From Salarchaeum sp. JOR-1 (GTDB lineage: Archaea; Halobacteriota; Halobacteria; Halobacteriales; Halobacteriaceae), in assembly GCF_007833275.1 (NCBI RefSeq), contig NZ_CP042241.1, forward strand, positions 1,922,001-1,986,000: a DNA stretch of 64,000 bases, given 5' to 3'. The translations under genes and the position numbers were made by a program. Under the pieces are notes generated by a model. That model made no database searches. It was not told the origin of the DNA and saw only the letters and a list, made by a program, of their open reading frames with translations. The stretch's first letter is position 1. The number at the start of each line of letters is the position of its first letter. Positions 32,846-41,021 of the stretch are shown here, in pieces.

Positions 32846-34132
32846 ATGCCACGTGATACCATGACGGACGTCGACCGGCGAACGATGATTAAACTGACAG
32901 GCGGCGCGGGTGTGGCGGGACTCACCGGACTGGCAGGCTGTTCGACGACCGGCAGCACCGACACTACCACCGAGGGCGGAACCGGCACCGACACCACCAC
33001 CGCCGACAGTGGAAGTGGCCCGTACAACATCGGGATGGTCGACGCGCTCACGGGGTCGCTGTCAGCGTTCGGCCAGCGCAACCAGCGCGGAAAGGACATC
33101 GCGCTCGCGGACGTCAACGCAGTCGGCGTCAACGGACGCGACCTGAGCATCTCCGTCGAGGACTCGGGCAGTCAGAGCTCGGGTGGCGTCTCGGCGGCCC
33201 AGAAGCTCGTCAACCAGGACGGCGTTCCGTTCGTCATCGGGGCCGTGGGGTCGGGCGTCTCGCTCGCCATCTACGAGAGCGTCATCCAAGGGACGGACGT
33301 CGTTCAGGTGAGTCAGAACTCCACGGGCCTGGGGCTCACCGAGTTCCCGGGGCTCCTCCGGGTATCGCCGACCGGGCGAACACAATCGAGAGCGCTCGCG
33401 AACATCATCGCCGAGGACGGCTACGATACCGTGGCGATGACCTACGTCAACAACAACTACGGCTCCAGCCTGGCCGACGCGTTCGCCAACGCGTGGGACG
33501 GCACGATGGCCTACAACAACCCCCACGACCAAGACCAGCAGTCGTACTCGGGCGTCATCAGCGAGATGAACAGCTCCGGCGCGGACGCGTGGCTGTTCAT
33601 CACCTACCAGGCCGAGTTCGCGACGATGGTCAACGAGATGTACTCGAGCGGGTACGACCCACAGCTGTACGGAGCCGACTCCGTCTCGGGCGACAACGTC
33701 CTGGAGAACACGCCGGAAGGCAGCATCGACGGCATGAAGGTCGTCGTCCCCTCCGCGCCGGTCGAGCAGCAGAACTACAAGGAGTTCGTCTCGACGTTCG
33801 AGAGCGAATACGGCGAGAGCCCGACCGTCTGGTCGGCGTACGCCTACGACGCAGTCGCCATCGCCGCGCTGTCGATTCAGGCTGCCGACGAGTTCACGGG
33901 AGCCGCCCTCTCCGACGTCGTCCGTGACGTGACGCGTCCGGAGGGCCAGAAAGCGACCTCGTACAAGGCCGCCCACGACATCCTCGCGGACGGCGGGAGT
34001 CCGAGCGATGTCGACTACCAGGGAGTGAGCGGCCCTATCGACTTCGACGAGAACGGAGACCCGGTCGGCTTCCTGCAAATCCAGGAAGTCCGGAACCACA
34101 GCTACGAGCGGATCGGCTTCATCGAGTCCTAA
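32846..34132 (+). CDS. livK: ABC transporter substrate-binding lipoprotein LivK type
   Basis: A 428-residue periplasm-facing binding lipoprotein for branched-chain or other amino acids/amides. RRTMIK (residues 11-16) is a Tat motif and GLAGC a lipobox with C32. A Thr/Gly-rich linker (33-58) leads to the type-I binding fold: IGMVDALTGSLSAFGQ, VVQVSQNSTGLGLT, AMTYVNNNYGSS and the hinge-region AYAYDAVAIAALSIQ. Start at ATG 32846, with ATG 32861 an equal alternative. First of a five-gene transporter operon, divergent from proline dehydrogenase. Ligand unproven; proline is a reasonable guess. Confidence 0.92.
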   Translation: MPRDTMTDVDRRTMIKLTGGAGVAGLTGLAGCSTTGSTDTTTEGGTGTDTTTADSGSGPYNIGMVDALTGSLSAFGQRNQRGKDIALADVNAVGVNGRDLSISVEDSGSQSSGGVSAAQKLVNQDGVPFVIGAVGSGVSLAIYESVIQGTDVVQVSQNSTGLGLTEFPGLLRVSPTGRTQSRALANIIAEDGYDTVAMTYVNNNYGSSLADAFANAWDGTMAYNNPHDQDQQSYSGVISEMNSSGADAWLFITYQAEFATMVNEMYSSGYDPQLYGADSVSGDNVLENTPEGSIDGMKVVVPSAPVEQQNYKEFVSTFESEYGESPTVWSAYAYDAVAIAALSIQAADEFTGAALSDVVRDVTRPEGQKATSYKAAHDILADGGSPSDVDYQGVSGPIDFDENGDPVGFLQIQEVRNHSYERIGFIES

Positions 34133-34139
34133 TCGACAG

Positions 34140-35081
34140 ATGATACTCGACCTCATCGCGAGCGGCCTGGTGTTCAGCAGCATCATCGTGCTCGGGAGCA
34201 TCGGGCTCTCGCTGATCTACAGCATCGCAGACTTCGCAAACTTCGCGCACGGCGACACGATGACGGTCGGAGCGTACTCGGCGCTAGTGACCTTCGGTGC
34301 TGTCGGCGGACTCGGCGGATCCCTGCTCGGTCTTCCCTACGGCTTCTTCGTCGCGCTGGCCGTCGGTATCGCCGCCGCAGCGGTCGTCGCCGTCATCACG
34401 GAGAAAGTCGTCTACGCGGGACTGGACATCGGCTCCATCGGACTGCTCATCACGTCGATCGGCATCGCGTTCATCTACCGGGCGGTCATCCAGTTGCGCT
34501 TCGGCGCGGGCTTCACCCGGTACGACATCCAGGTGCTCCGCCCCATCGACGCGCTCGTGCCCTACGGCGTCCGCGTCACGCTCCACGACGTCGCCATCGT
34601 CGGCTCGGCAGTCGTCCTCGTCACGGGCCTGCACGTCCTCTTGCAGTACACCGACCTCGGGCGGAAGATGCGCGCGATGGCCGACAACCCCGAGCTGGCG
34701 CGCGTCAGCGGCATCCGAACCGACCGGGTGAAACTGTGGACGTGGGTCATCGGGGCCGGTCTCGCCGGCGCCGGCGGCGTCTTCCTCGGACTGTTTAGCC
34801 GGCTAGTTCCCCGCATGGGGTTCAATCTGCTCCTGATCATCTTCGCCGCCGTCATCCTCGGCGGCATCGGGTCGGTCTACGGCGCGATGCTCGGGGGGTT
34901 CCTCATCGGAATGATAAACCAGCTGACGCCGGCGCTCTCGGAGCTCGGCAGTCTGCTCCCGCTCGTGCCCGACGCGTGGGGGATTCCCATCGGCATCGAG
35001 TACGCGGACGCCCTCGCGTTCGTCATCATGGTTCTCGTCCTGCTCGTCCGGCCGAACGGCATCGCCGGGGAGGCGACCTGA
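34140..35081 (+). CDS. livH: ABC transporter permease LivH type
   Basis: A 313-residue inner permease with about eight helices. The family core is evident: GLSLIYSIADFANFAHGDTM near residues 27-46, MRAMADNPELARVSGIRTDRVKLWTWVIGAGLAGAGGV (about 179-216, the coupling helix that meets the ATPases) and GGIGSVYGAMLGGFLIG. It lies 7 bp after livK and 1 bp before livM. Confidence 0.93.
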   Translation: MILDLIASGLVFSSIIVLGSIGLSLIYSIADFANFAHGDTMTVGAYSALVTFGAVGGLGGSLLGLPYGFFVALAVGIAAAAVVAVITEKVVYAGLDIGSIGLLITSIGIAFIYRAVIQLRFGAGFTRYDIQVLRPIDALVPYGVRVTLHDVAIVGSAVVLVTGLHVLLQYTDLGRKMRAMADNPELARVSGIRTDRVKLWTWVIGAGLAGAGGVFLGLFSRLVPRMGFNLLLIIFAAVILGGIGSVYGAMLGGFLIGMINQLTPALSELGSLLPLVPDAWGIPIGIEYADALAFVIMVLVLLVRPNGIAGEAT

Positions 35082-35082
35082 A

Positions 35083-36267
35083 ATGGGTGTGCGCTCGATC
35101 GTCGCCGACCCGAGCGGCTACTGGAACGGACTCACCCGCGCCGAACAGGGCGTAAGCGGCTTCATCGTCGCGTTCGTGGTACTGCTGCTCTTCGGGCTGC
35201 TTACCGGCGGGCTCGCGCCGACGTACTTCCTGTTCCTCGTCGGACTCGCCGGAATGTACGCACTCATGTCACTCGGCCTCAACGTACAGTGGGGGTACAC
35301 CGGCCTGATCAACTTCAGCGTCGCTGCCTTCTTCGGTATCGGCGCGTACGGAACCGCACTCGCCTCGTCGAGTTCCTCGCCCATCGCCGGCGACCTCGCG
35401 CCCGTCGTCGGACTGCTCGTCGCGCTCGTGCTCGCGGCAGTCCTCGCGCTCCTCATCGGCATCCCGACCCTCAGACTGAGAGCCGACTATCTCGCCATCG
35501 CCTCCATCGGACTAGCCGAAGTCGTTCGCATCATCATCCTCAACGAAGACCAGTGGACGAACGGGAGCGCCGGACTCCGGGGCATCCCGACCTTCTTCGA
35601 CGGCTGGCCGGTGCTCTCGACGTTCCCACAGACGATGCCCGGCATCGCCATCTCGTGGCTTCCGGGGGAGACCATCGTTCTCCGCCAGTCGTTCTGGCAG
35701 GCGACGCTGAACGTCACACTGGTCTTGGCCTTCATCGGCGTGAGCTACTTCGTTCTGAAGCGCGCCCACCGCTCGCCGTGGGGCCGCCTCCTCCGAACCA
35801 TCCGGGGTGACGAGGATCTCGCGCGGGCGCTCGGGAAGAACACCTACCGCTACAAGATGCAGGCGTTCGTGCTCGGCAGCCTCATCATGGCGCTGGCGGG
35901 CGTGTTCTACGCCCACCTGAACCTCTACGTCGGCCCGGGTGACCTCAACCCCATCACGACGTTCTACGTCTGGGTCGCCGTCATCCTCGGCGGCAGCGGG
36001 TCGAACCGCGGCGCGCTGTTCGGCGGCTTCGTCATCGTCGCCATCCAGCAGGGAACGCGGTTCCTCAACGACTTCGGGTGGATTCCGTTCGACGTCGCGC
36101 CGCTGCGCCTGCTCGTCATCGGCGTCATCATCGTCCTCATCATGCGGTTCCGCCCGGAGGGCGTCCTGCCACCCCAGCGCGAGCTCATCTGGCCGAGCGT
36201 CGTCGACGAAGCACCCAAACAACCGGACACTGGCGTTCGTGACGCCAAAGCAGGTGAGAGCGAATGA
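35083..36267 (+). CDS. livM: ABC transporter permease LivM type
   Basis: A 394-residue permease, the LivM half. NVQWGYTGLINFSVAAFFGIGAYG (about 66-89) is diagnostic. GIPTLRLRADYLAIASIGLAEVVR, then the coupling-helix sequence WGRLLRTIRGDEDLARALGKNTYRYK (about 231-256) and GGSGSNRGALFGGFVIV follow. The hydrophilic tail overlaps livG by 4 bp (ATGA). Confidence 0.93.
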   Translation: MGVRSIVADPSGYWNGLTRAEQGVSGFIVAFVVLLLFGLLTGGLAPTYFLFLVGLAGMYALMSLGLNVQWGYTGLINFSVAAFFGIGAYGTALASSSSSPIAGDLAPVVGLLVALVLAAVLALLIGIPTLRLRADYLAIASIGLAEVVRIIILNEDQWTNGSAGLRGIPTFFDGWPVLSTFPQTMPGIAISWLPGETIVLRQSFWQATLNVTLVLAFIGVSYFVLKRAHRSPWGRLLRTIRGDEDLARALGKNTYRYKMQAFVLGSLIMALAGVFYAHLNLYVGPGDLNPITTFYVWVAVILGGSGSNRGALFGGFVIVAIQQGTRFLNDFGWIPFDVAPLRLLVIGVIIVLIMRFRPEGVLPPQRELIWPSVVDEAPKQPDTGVRDAKAGESE

Positions 36268-37097
36268 CGGACAGTCAAGCCACGCAGGTCGCCGAAGGCG
36301 AATCGAACGACGACGAGCGAACCGCGAACATGGACACGGAGGACGTCGTCCTCAGCGTCGAGGATCTCGTCAAGTCGTTCGGCGCGCTGGTCGCGACCGA
36401 CCACGCCACCTTCGAAGTCGAACGCGGCACCATCACCGGCCTCATCGGTCCGAACGGCGCCGGCAAGTCGACGCTGTTCAACCTCATCTCGGGGTTCTAC
36501 GAGGCCGACGAGGGCCGCGTCGAGGTCAACGGGACTGACGTGACCGGCATGGAGCCCTACGAGGTCGCCGAGTACGGGCTCATCCGGACGTTCCAGACCC
36601 CGCGCAAGCTCGAGGGCATGACCGTCCGCGAAGCGATGCTGGTCGGGCCACGCAATCAGCCCGGCGAGTCGTTCGTGAAACTGTTCACCGACCCCGAGAG
36701 CGTCCGGGAGTACGAGCAGAAGAACCTCGACGACGCCCAGCAGATACTGGAGGACTTCGAGATCGACCACCTCGCCACCCAGCCCGCGACGAAGATATCG
36801 GGCGGACAGATGAAGCTGGTCGAACTCGCTCGGGCGATGCTCGCGGACCCGGAAATCCTGTTGCTCGACGAGCCGGCGGCGGGCGTGAATCCGACGCTGC
36901 GAAAGCAACTCGCTGAACAGATCCGGCGGCTCAACGAGCAGGGGACGACGTTCCTGCTCATCGAACACGACATGGAGTTCGTGATGAGTCTCGCCGACCC
37001 GGTTATCGTTCTCGACCGCGGAAGCGTCCTCATGGAGGGGACGCCCACGGAAGTCCAGAACGACGACCGCGTTATCGACGCGTACCTCGGAGGCTAA
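36264..37097 (+). CDS. livG: ABC transporter ATP-binding protein LivG type
   Basis: A 277-residue ATPase. Walker A GPNGAGKS (about 65-72), Q-loop FQTPRKLEGMTV, signature KISGGQMKLVELARAM (about 177-192), Walker B ILLLDEPAAGVNP (about 198-210), H-loop LIEHDMEFV. The A.G.NP end of Walker B and the C-terminal GTPTEVQNDDRVIDAYLGG mark the LivG rather than LivF type. An N-terminal acidic extension of about 25 residues is unusual. Overlaps livM; livF starts 1 bp after it. Confidence 0.93.
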   Translation: MTDSQATQVAEGESNDDERTANMDTEDVVLSVEDLVKSFGALVATDHATFEVERGTITGLIGPNGAGKSTLFNLISGFYEADEGRVEVNGTDVTGMEPYEVAEYGLIRTFQTPRKLEGMTVREAMLVGPRNQPGESFVKLFTDPESVREYEQKNLDDAQQILEDFEIDHLATQPATKISGGQMKLVELARAMLADPEILLLDEPAAGVNPTLRKQLAEQIRRLNEQGTTFLLIEHDMEFVMSLADPVIVLDRGSVLMEGTPTEVQNDDRVIDAYLGG

Positions 37098-37098
37098 C

Positions 37099-37866
37099 AT
37101 GAGCACGAACGAACCCCCCATCGACGAGACGGCTGCGAGCGGTGACGAGGCGGTGACCGACCACGTCCTCGAACTGGACGGCGTCGACAGCGGGTACGGC
37201 GAGGTACAAGTCCTCGACGACTGCTCGATGCACCTGGACTCCGACGAGATCGTCTGCCTCATCGGCCCGAACGGCGCCGGCAAGTCGACCGTTCTCAAGA
37301 CCGTGTTCGGGATGCTCGACCCGTGGACGGGAACCGTCACCTACCACGGGGAGGACATCGGCGGCATGGCCCCCGAGGAGATCGTCCGGGACGGCATCGG
37401 CTACGTCCCGCAGACCGACAACGTGTTCGGGTCGCTGTCCATCGAGGAGAACCTCCGGATGGGCGGTGTCGCCCGGAACGACGGGCTCGACGCGGTCATC
37501 GACGACCTCTACGAGCGGTTCCCGCTGCTCGACGAGAAGCGGCGCGCGAAGGCGCGCACGCTCTCCGGCGGTCAGCGCCAGGTGCTCGCGTTCGCTCGGG
37601 CGCTCGTGATGGAGCCGGACGTCCTGCTCATCGACGAGCCGTCCGCGGGGCTGGCTCCCAACACCGCACAGGAGGTGTTCGGCCACGTCGAGGCGGTCAA
37701 CGACATGGGCGCGGCCATCCTGATGGTCGAGCAGAACGCCAAGGAAGGCCTCGGTATCTCCGACCGCGGATACGTCCTCGATCAGGGAACCGTCCGGTTC
37801 GAGGGCGAGGCCGACAGCCTGCTGGACGACGACGAGGTGTCGAAGCTCTACCTCGGCGGTGCCTGA
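37099..37866 (+). CDS. livF: ABC transporter ATP-binding protein LivF type
   Basis: A 255-residue ATPase. Walker A GPNGAGKS (about 57-64), Q-loop GYVPQTDNVFGSLS, signature LSGGQRQVLAFARALV (about 154-169), Walker B VLLIDEPSAGLAP (about 174-186), then ILMVEQNAKEGL, the LivF-specific EQN switch. C-terminus VSKLYLGGA. It ends the transporter operon; the DMT gene follows after 84 bp and may be cotranscribed. Confidence 0.93.
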   Translation: MSTNEPPIDETAASGDEAVTDHVLELDGVDSGYGEVQVLDDCSMHLDSDEIVCLIGPNGAGKSTVLKTVFGMLDPWTGTVTYHGEDIGGMAPEEIVRDGIGYVPQTDNVFGSLSIEENLRMGGVARNDGLDAVIDDLYERFPLLDEKRRAKARTLSGGQRQVLAFARALVMEPDVLLIDEPSAGLAPNTAQEVFGHVEAVNDMGAAILMVEQNAKEGLGISDRGYVLDQGTVRFEGEADSLLDDDEVSKLYLGGA

Positions 37867-37950
37867 ACGCCCATCCGTCGTTCCGACTACAGTGCTCCAC
37901 TCGCTGACCCATTCCGGGCGTGCTATTCGGGAGCGCCCTGCCCTCGATAC

Positions 37951-38910
37951 GTGACCGCCCTCCGCAAGTACGCGTTCGCACTCGGCCCGCTCACTGCGGC
38001 CGCCCTCTGGGGCGGGATGTACGTCGTCAGCAAGTGGAGCTTCGCGTTCGTACCACCGGTGACGATGGGGTTCTTGCGCGTCACCGTCGGCGCCGTCGCG
38101 CTCTGGCTCAGCGTCCGCGCGAGCGACTGGCGTGCACGCCGTGACGCTGGCGGGAACCGCCGTAACCGAATCGACCCCGGAGACTGGCCGGCATTCGTGG
38201 TTCTCGGCTGCTGGGTGACCGCCACCATCGTCACGCAGTTCCTCGGAACGGAACTCACGAACGCCAGCCAGGGGTCGCTTCTGACCGTTCTGACGCCCGT
38301 CTTCGCCGTCGTGCTCGGTGCGAGCGTGCTCGGCGAGCACGTCACGCGTGCCAAGGCGAGCGGAATCGCCCTCGCCGCCGTCGGAACCGTCATCGTGCTC
38401 GCCGGCCAGTACGACCTGACGAGCGTCGCGGCGGGTAACGCCGCCGGCGTCGCCCTGCTCGTGCTCGCCAGTCTCGCGTGGGCGGGCTACACCGTCTGGG
38501 GCGTGTCGGTCGTCCGAACGTACGGCGCGCTGACCGCCGCCACCTACTCCACGATCGCTGCCACGCCCATGCTCGCCGCGTTGGCAGCCGTCGAACTCGC
38601 CGTCCTCGGGCGAGGGATCGGCTCCATCCCGCTGTCCGCCGATGTCGTGTTCGCCGTCGCGTATCTCGGGCTGGCCTCCACCGCCGCCGCGTGGTACGTC
38701 TGGTACAAGGGCTTGGAGTTCGTTCCCGCCGGAACCGTGGCGGTCTTCTACTTCGTCCAGCCGGTCGTCGGTATCTCGCTCGGGTCGATCCTGCTCGGCG
38801 AGCAAATCGGATCCGGCTTCGCGCTCGGGAGCCTCGTCATCGCGCTCGGCGTCTGGGTCGTTAGCCGGGAACGCGGCGACGACACCGACACGGACTCGGC
38901 CGAGCGATGA
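37951..38910 (+). CDS. DMT-superfamily (EamA) transporter
   Basis: A 319-residue exporter-type membrane protein of ten helices with two EamA repeats. The repeat ends are conserved: LGEHVTRAKASGIALAAVGTVIVL (about 128-151) and LGEQIGSGFALGSLVIALGVWVV (about 287-309). GTG start at 37951. EamA proteins often export amino acids or metabolites, which would complement the adjacent importer, but the substrate is not deducible. Confidence 0.9.
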   Translation: MTALRKYAFALGPLTAAALWGGMYVVSKWSFAFVPPVTMGFLRVTVGAVALWLSVRASDWRARRDAGGNRRNRIDPGDWPAFVVLGCWVTATIVTQFLGTELTNASQGSLLTVLTPVFAVVLGASVLGEHVTRAKASGIALAAVGTVIVLAGQYDLTSVAAGNAAGVALLVLASLAWAGYTVWGVSVVRTYGALTAATYSTIAATPMLAALAAVELAVLGRGIGSIPLSADVVFAVAYLGLASTAAAWYVWYKGLEFVPAGTVAVFYFVQPVVGISLGSILLGEQIGSGFALGSLVIALGVWVVSRERGDDTDTDSAER

Positions 38911-39020
38911 CGTCCGGAACGCGATAGGGCAGCGAAAGCCGGTGTCACGCCCCACGCCGAGACGACTGCCGTCACACCGAGGGGTGTCCGAAGCGTTCGT
39001 CTTCGTGTCGAGGCTGCTGG

Positions 39021-39422
39021 AGGATCGTTAGTCACGCCACGTTCCCGCTCGGCCCGGCGACCCGCGAGGACGCACTCGACCGCATCGACGGCCTCGTCGA
39101 AGCGTCGCAAGCGGAGGACGGAATGTTCGCCGACCACGCGGCGACGGACGTCTCGGATCCGAACCTGATCCGGTTCTTCGAGCAGTACGAGGACGAAGCC
39201 GCGTTCGAGTCGCACACCCGAACCGGACACGGCCAGGAGTTCGAGACGGCGCTCCCCGACGGCCTCGCCGGCGAGCCCGACGTACGCCGGTTCGACGTCG
39301 CCTCCGAAAGGAACTCAGCCGGTAGCGGGCCGCTCCCATCGGGCGCGCACCGCCGGAACAGTTTTCGGCGTGCCGGTTCTGTCGCCGCGTATGCACGAGA
39401 AACTCGACCGCAGCCACGGTAA
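39021..39422 (+). pseudogene. Antibiotic-biosynthesis-monooxygenase-like gene with lost start codon
   Basis: The frame from AGG at 39021 reads RIVSHATFPLGPATREDALD, then EDGMFADHAATDVSDPN and FFEQYEDEAAFESHT. This is the compact ABM dimeric alpha+beta barrel of about 95 residues. Homologues begin M-I-V, so AGG replaces the expected ATG. No ATG/GTG/TTG precedes it in frame; the first in-frame ATG (39123) would remove a third of the fold. The frame also runs past the normal end into the next gene's promoter and start. Likely dead. Confidence 0.65.
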
Positions 39423-39747
39423 CGTACTGGGCTACGAGGTGCGGGACGAACTCGGCGAGGACGACCTGGCGGCGATCCTCGAAGACTTCGAAGAGACGAT
39501 TCGCGAGGAGGGGTCGGTTCGCGTGCTCGTCGAGATGCCGTCGGTGCCGACGCCGCAGCTGGACGCGCTCGACGAGGACGTCGGGTTCTGGCTGGAGCAC
39601 GGCGACGACATCGAGAAGTACGCGGTCGTCGGCGACAGCACGCTCGTCGAGTGGGCGACCGCGGCCGGTGACCGCGTCTCGAGTATCGACATCCGGCACT
39701 TCGACGCGGGCGACATCGACGACGCGTGGGCGTGGGTGGACGCCTGA
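39391..39747 (+). CDS. SpoIIAA-like (STAS-fold) protein
   Basis: A 118-residue soluble protein beginning MHEKLDRSHG. The pattern LGYEVRDELGEDDLAAILEDFEETIREEGSVRVLVEM matches SpoIIAA-like/STAS folds. A C-terminal helix follows (IRHFDAGDIDDAWAWV). These are small lipid- or ligand-binding domains in bacteria and haloarchaea of unknown role. The upstream frame extension is ignored because it runs into the decayed ABM gene. Confidence 0.8.
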   Translation: MHEKLDRSHGNVLGYEVRDELGEDDLAAILEDFEETIREEGSVRVLVEMPSVPTPQLDALDEDVGFWLEHGDDIEKYAVVGDSTLVEWATAAGDRVSSIDIRHFDAGDIDDAWAWVDA

Positions 39748-39784
39748 GGCGGTATCGACCGCCGCCAGTGGTCGTGCCGGGCCG

Positions 39785-40604
39785 TTACCTGTCGAGACGG
39801 CGGGCGTTCTCGCGGACGGCCTCCTCGGTGAGCGACCTGCCCGCGACGGGAGTGCCGTTGAGCCAGAGCGCGCTGGCGATGTTCGCGGCGAGTTCGACGA
39901 GATCCGCCGTGGTGAACGTGGCAGGCGGGTGGATGGTGCGGCCGTCGAGCACGTAGTCCTCGGGAAGCGGGGGATAGTTGTAGGTGGAGACGCTGCCGAG
40001 GCCGTTCTGGGCGGCGACGGGATACCGGATGGTCAGGTGGTGTTCGTCGAGGCCGGTGGAGGTCGCGTCGAGGTGAACCGGGTAGCCGCCGCCGGCGCGC
40101 CGGGAGAGGCTGGCGTAGGGAACGCCGGTGAGTCGGACGGTCTCGCGGGGGATGCCGGCGGCGTCGAGCGCGTCAGTGACGGGGAACGCGATGGCGAGTG
40201 CGGCGAGGAGGCGGGCGAGCGCGTCGACTCCAACGTCGCCGTACGCGAGCGCAGTGACGAGGCCGCGGTCCGTCCCCGCCCACCGGCCCGGAGTCCTCCT
40301 CGTCGTCCCCGCTCTCGCTCTCGCGCTCGACCGCGAGTTCGGCGTCCTCGTCGCGCGCGCCGACGAACGCGAGCCGCTCGCCGTCCGGCCCCCACTGGGG
40401 GTTCGACGCGTCGGACGCCCGCGTGAGCCGGTAGGGGTCGCGGGAGCCGTCCGTCGGCGCGACGAACAGCGACGTCCGCGAGTCGTCCTCGGACTCGTCG
40501 AACTCGGTCGCGAGGAACGCCACCCGGTCGCCGTCCGGCGACACGGCGGGCGAACTCGGGATGCTGTAGTCGTAGTACCGCTCCGCCGAGAAGTCGCCAC
40601 TCAT
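39785..40604 (-). pseudogene. Chimeric remnant: truncated S9 peptidase joined out of frame to an unidentified C-terminus
   Basis: From ATG 40604 the frame begins MSGDFSAERYYDY. It gives about 100 residues of an S9/acylaminoacyl-peptidase beta-propeller start (PAVSPDGDRVAFLATEF, NPQWGPDGERLAFVGA), up to an acidic ESGDDEEDSG. It then becomes nonsense near 40290 (open only to 40173). In a different minus frame a coherent coding sequence of about 165 residues continues to TAA at 39785, containing FPVTDALDAAGI, HHLTIRYPV, PLPEDYVLDGRTIHPP and ENARRLDR. I do not recognise that part. The catalytic Ser-Asp-His domain of the peptidase is absent. An internal deletion fusing two genes is the simplest reading. 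Confidence 0.65.
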
Positions 40605-40660
40605 GGGTGTTCGTCGCACACGCCCCCAAAGAGCCTAGGGTCTCCGGAAATCCGCCGGGG

Positions 40661-40996
40661 TCACTCCACGAGCGTCTCCGCGTCGTCGTGAGAGACGGCG
40701 ACCGCGTGCCCGGTGTGTCGGGCGTGCGTGCGCGCCCACCGCGTCGCCGGACGCTCCGCGAGGAACGACTCCCGGTTCGGGCACTGCCGGCACTCCACCC
40801 GGTAGGGCGTCACGCCGTCCGGGAAGTGGCCGGTGTGGCGCTGGTGGTCGAGCGCGAACTGCTCGACCGCCTGATTGCCCGCCTTCAGTTCGTCGAGTTC
40901 GTACGCGAGATCCCACTCGTCGCCGCAGCGCGAACACGACACCGTCGGCGTGTCGTCCACGTCGGGGTCAGTGTCGTCCACGTCCGGAATGTCCAT
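40661..40996 (-). CDS. Zinc-binding protein with two CxxC pairs and HxxHTGH motifs
   Basis: A 111-residue acidic protein. CSRCGDEW (about 21-28) and CRQCPNRE (about 70-77) are zinc knuckles. Two similar His motifs follow, HQRHTGHF (about 52-59) and HARHTGHA (about 92-99). So the protein is an internal duplication: CxxC...HxRHTGH twice. Zinc binding is likely. Function unknown; possibly nucleic-acid binding. Confidence 0.8.
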   Translation of the reverse strand: MDIPDVDDTDPDVDDTPTVSCSRCGDEWDLAYELDELKAGNQAVEQFALDHQRHTGHFPDGVTPYRVECRQCPNRESFLAERPATRWARTHARHTGHAVAVSHDDAETLVE

Positions 40997-41021
40997 ACGG
41001 GAGAGAGTCACGGCACCCACT

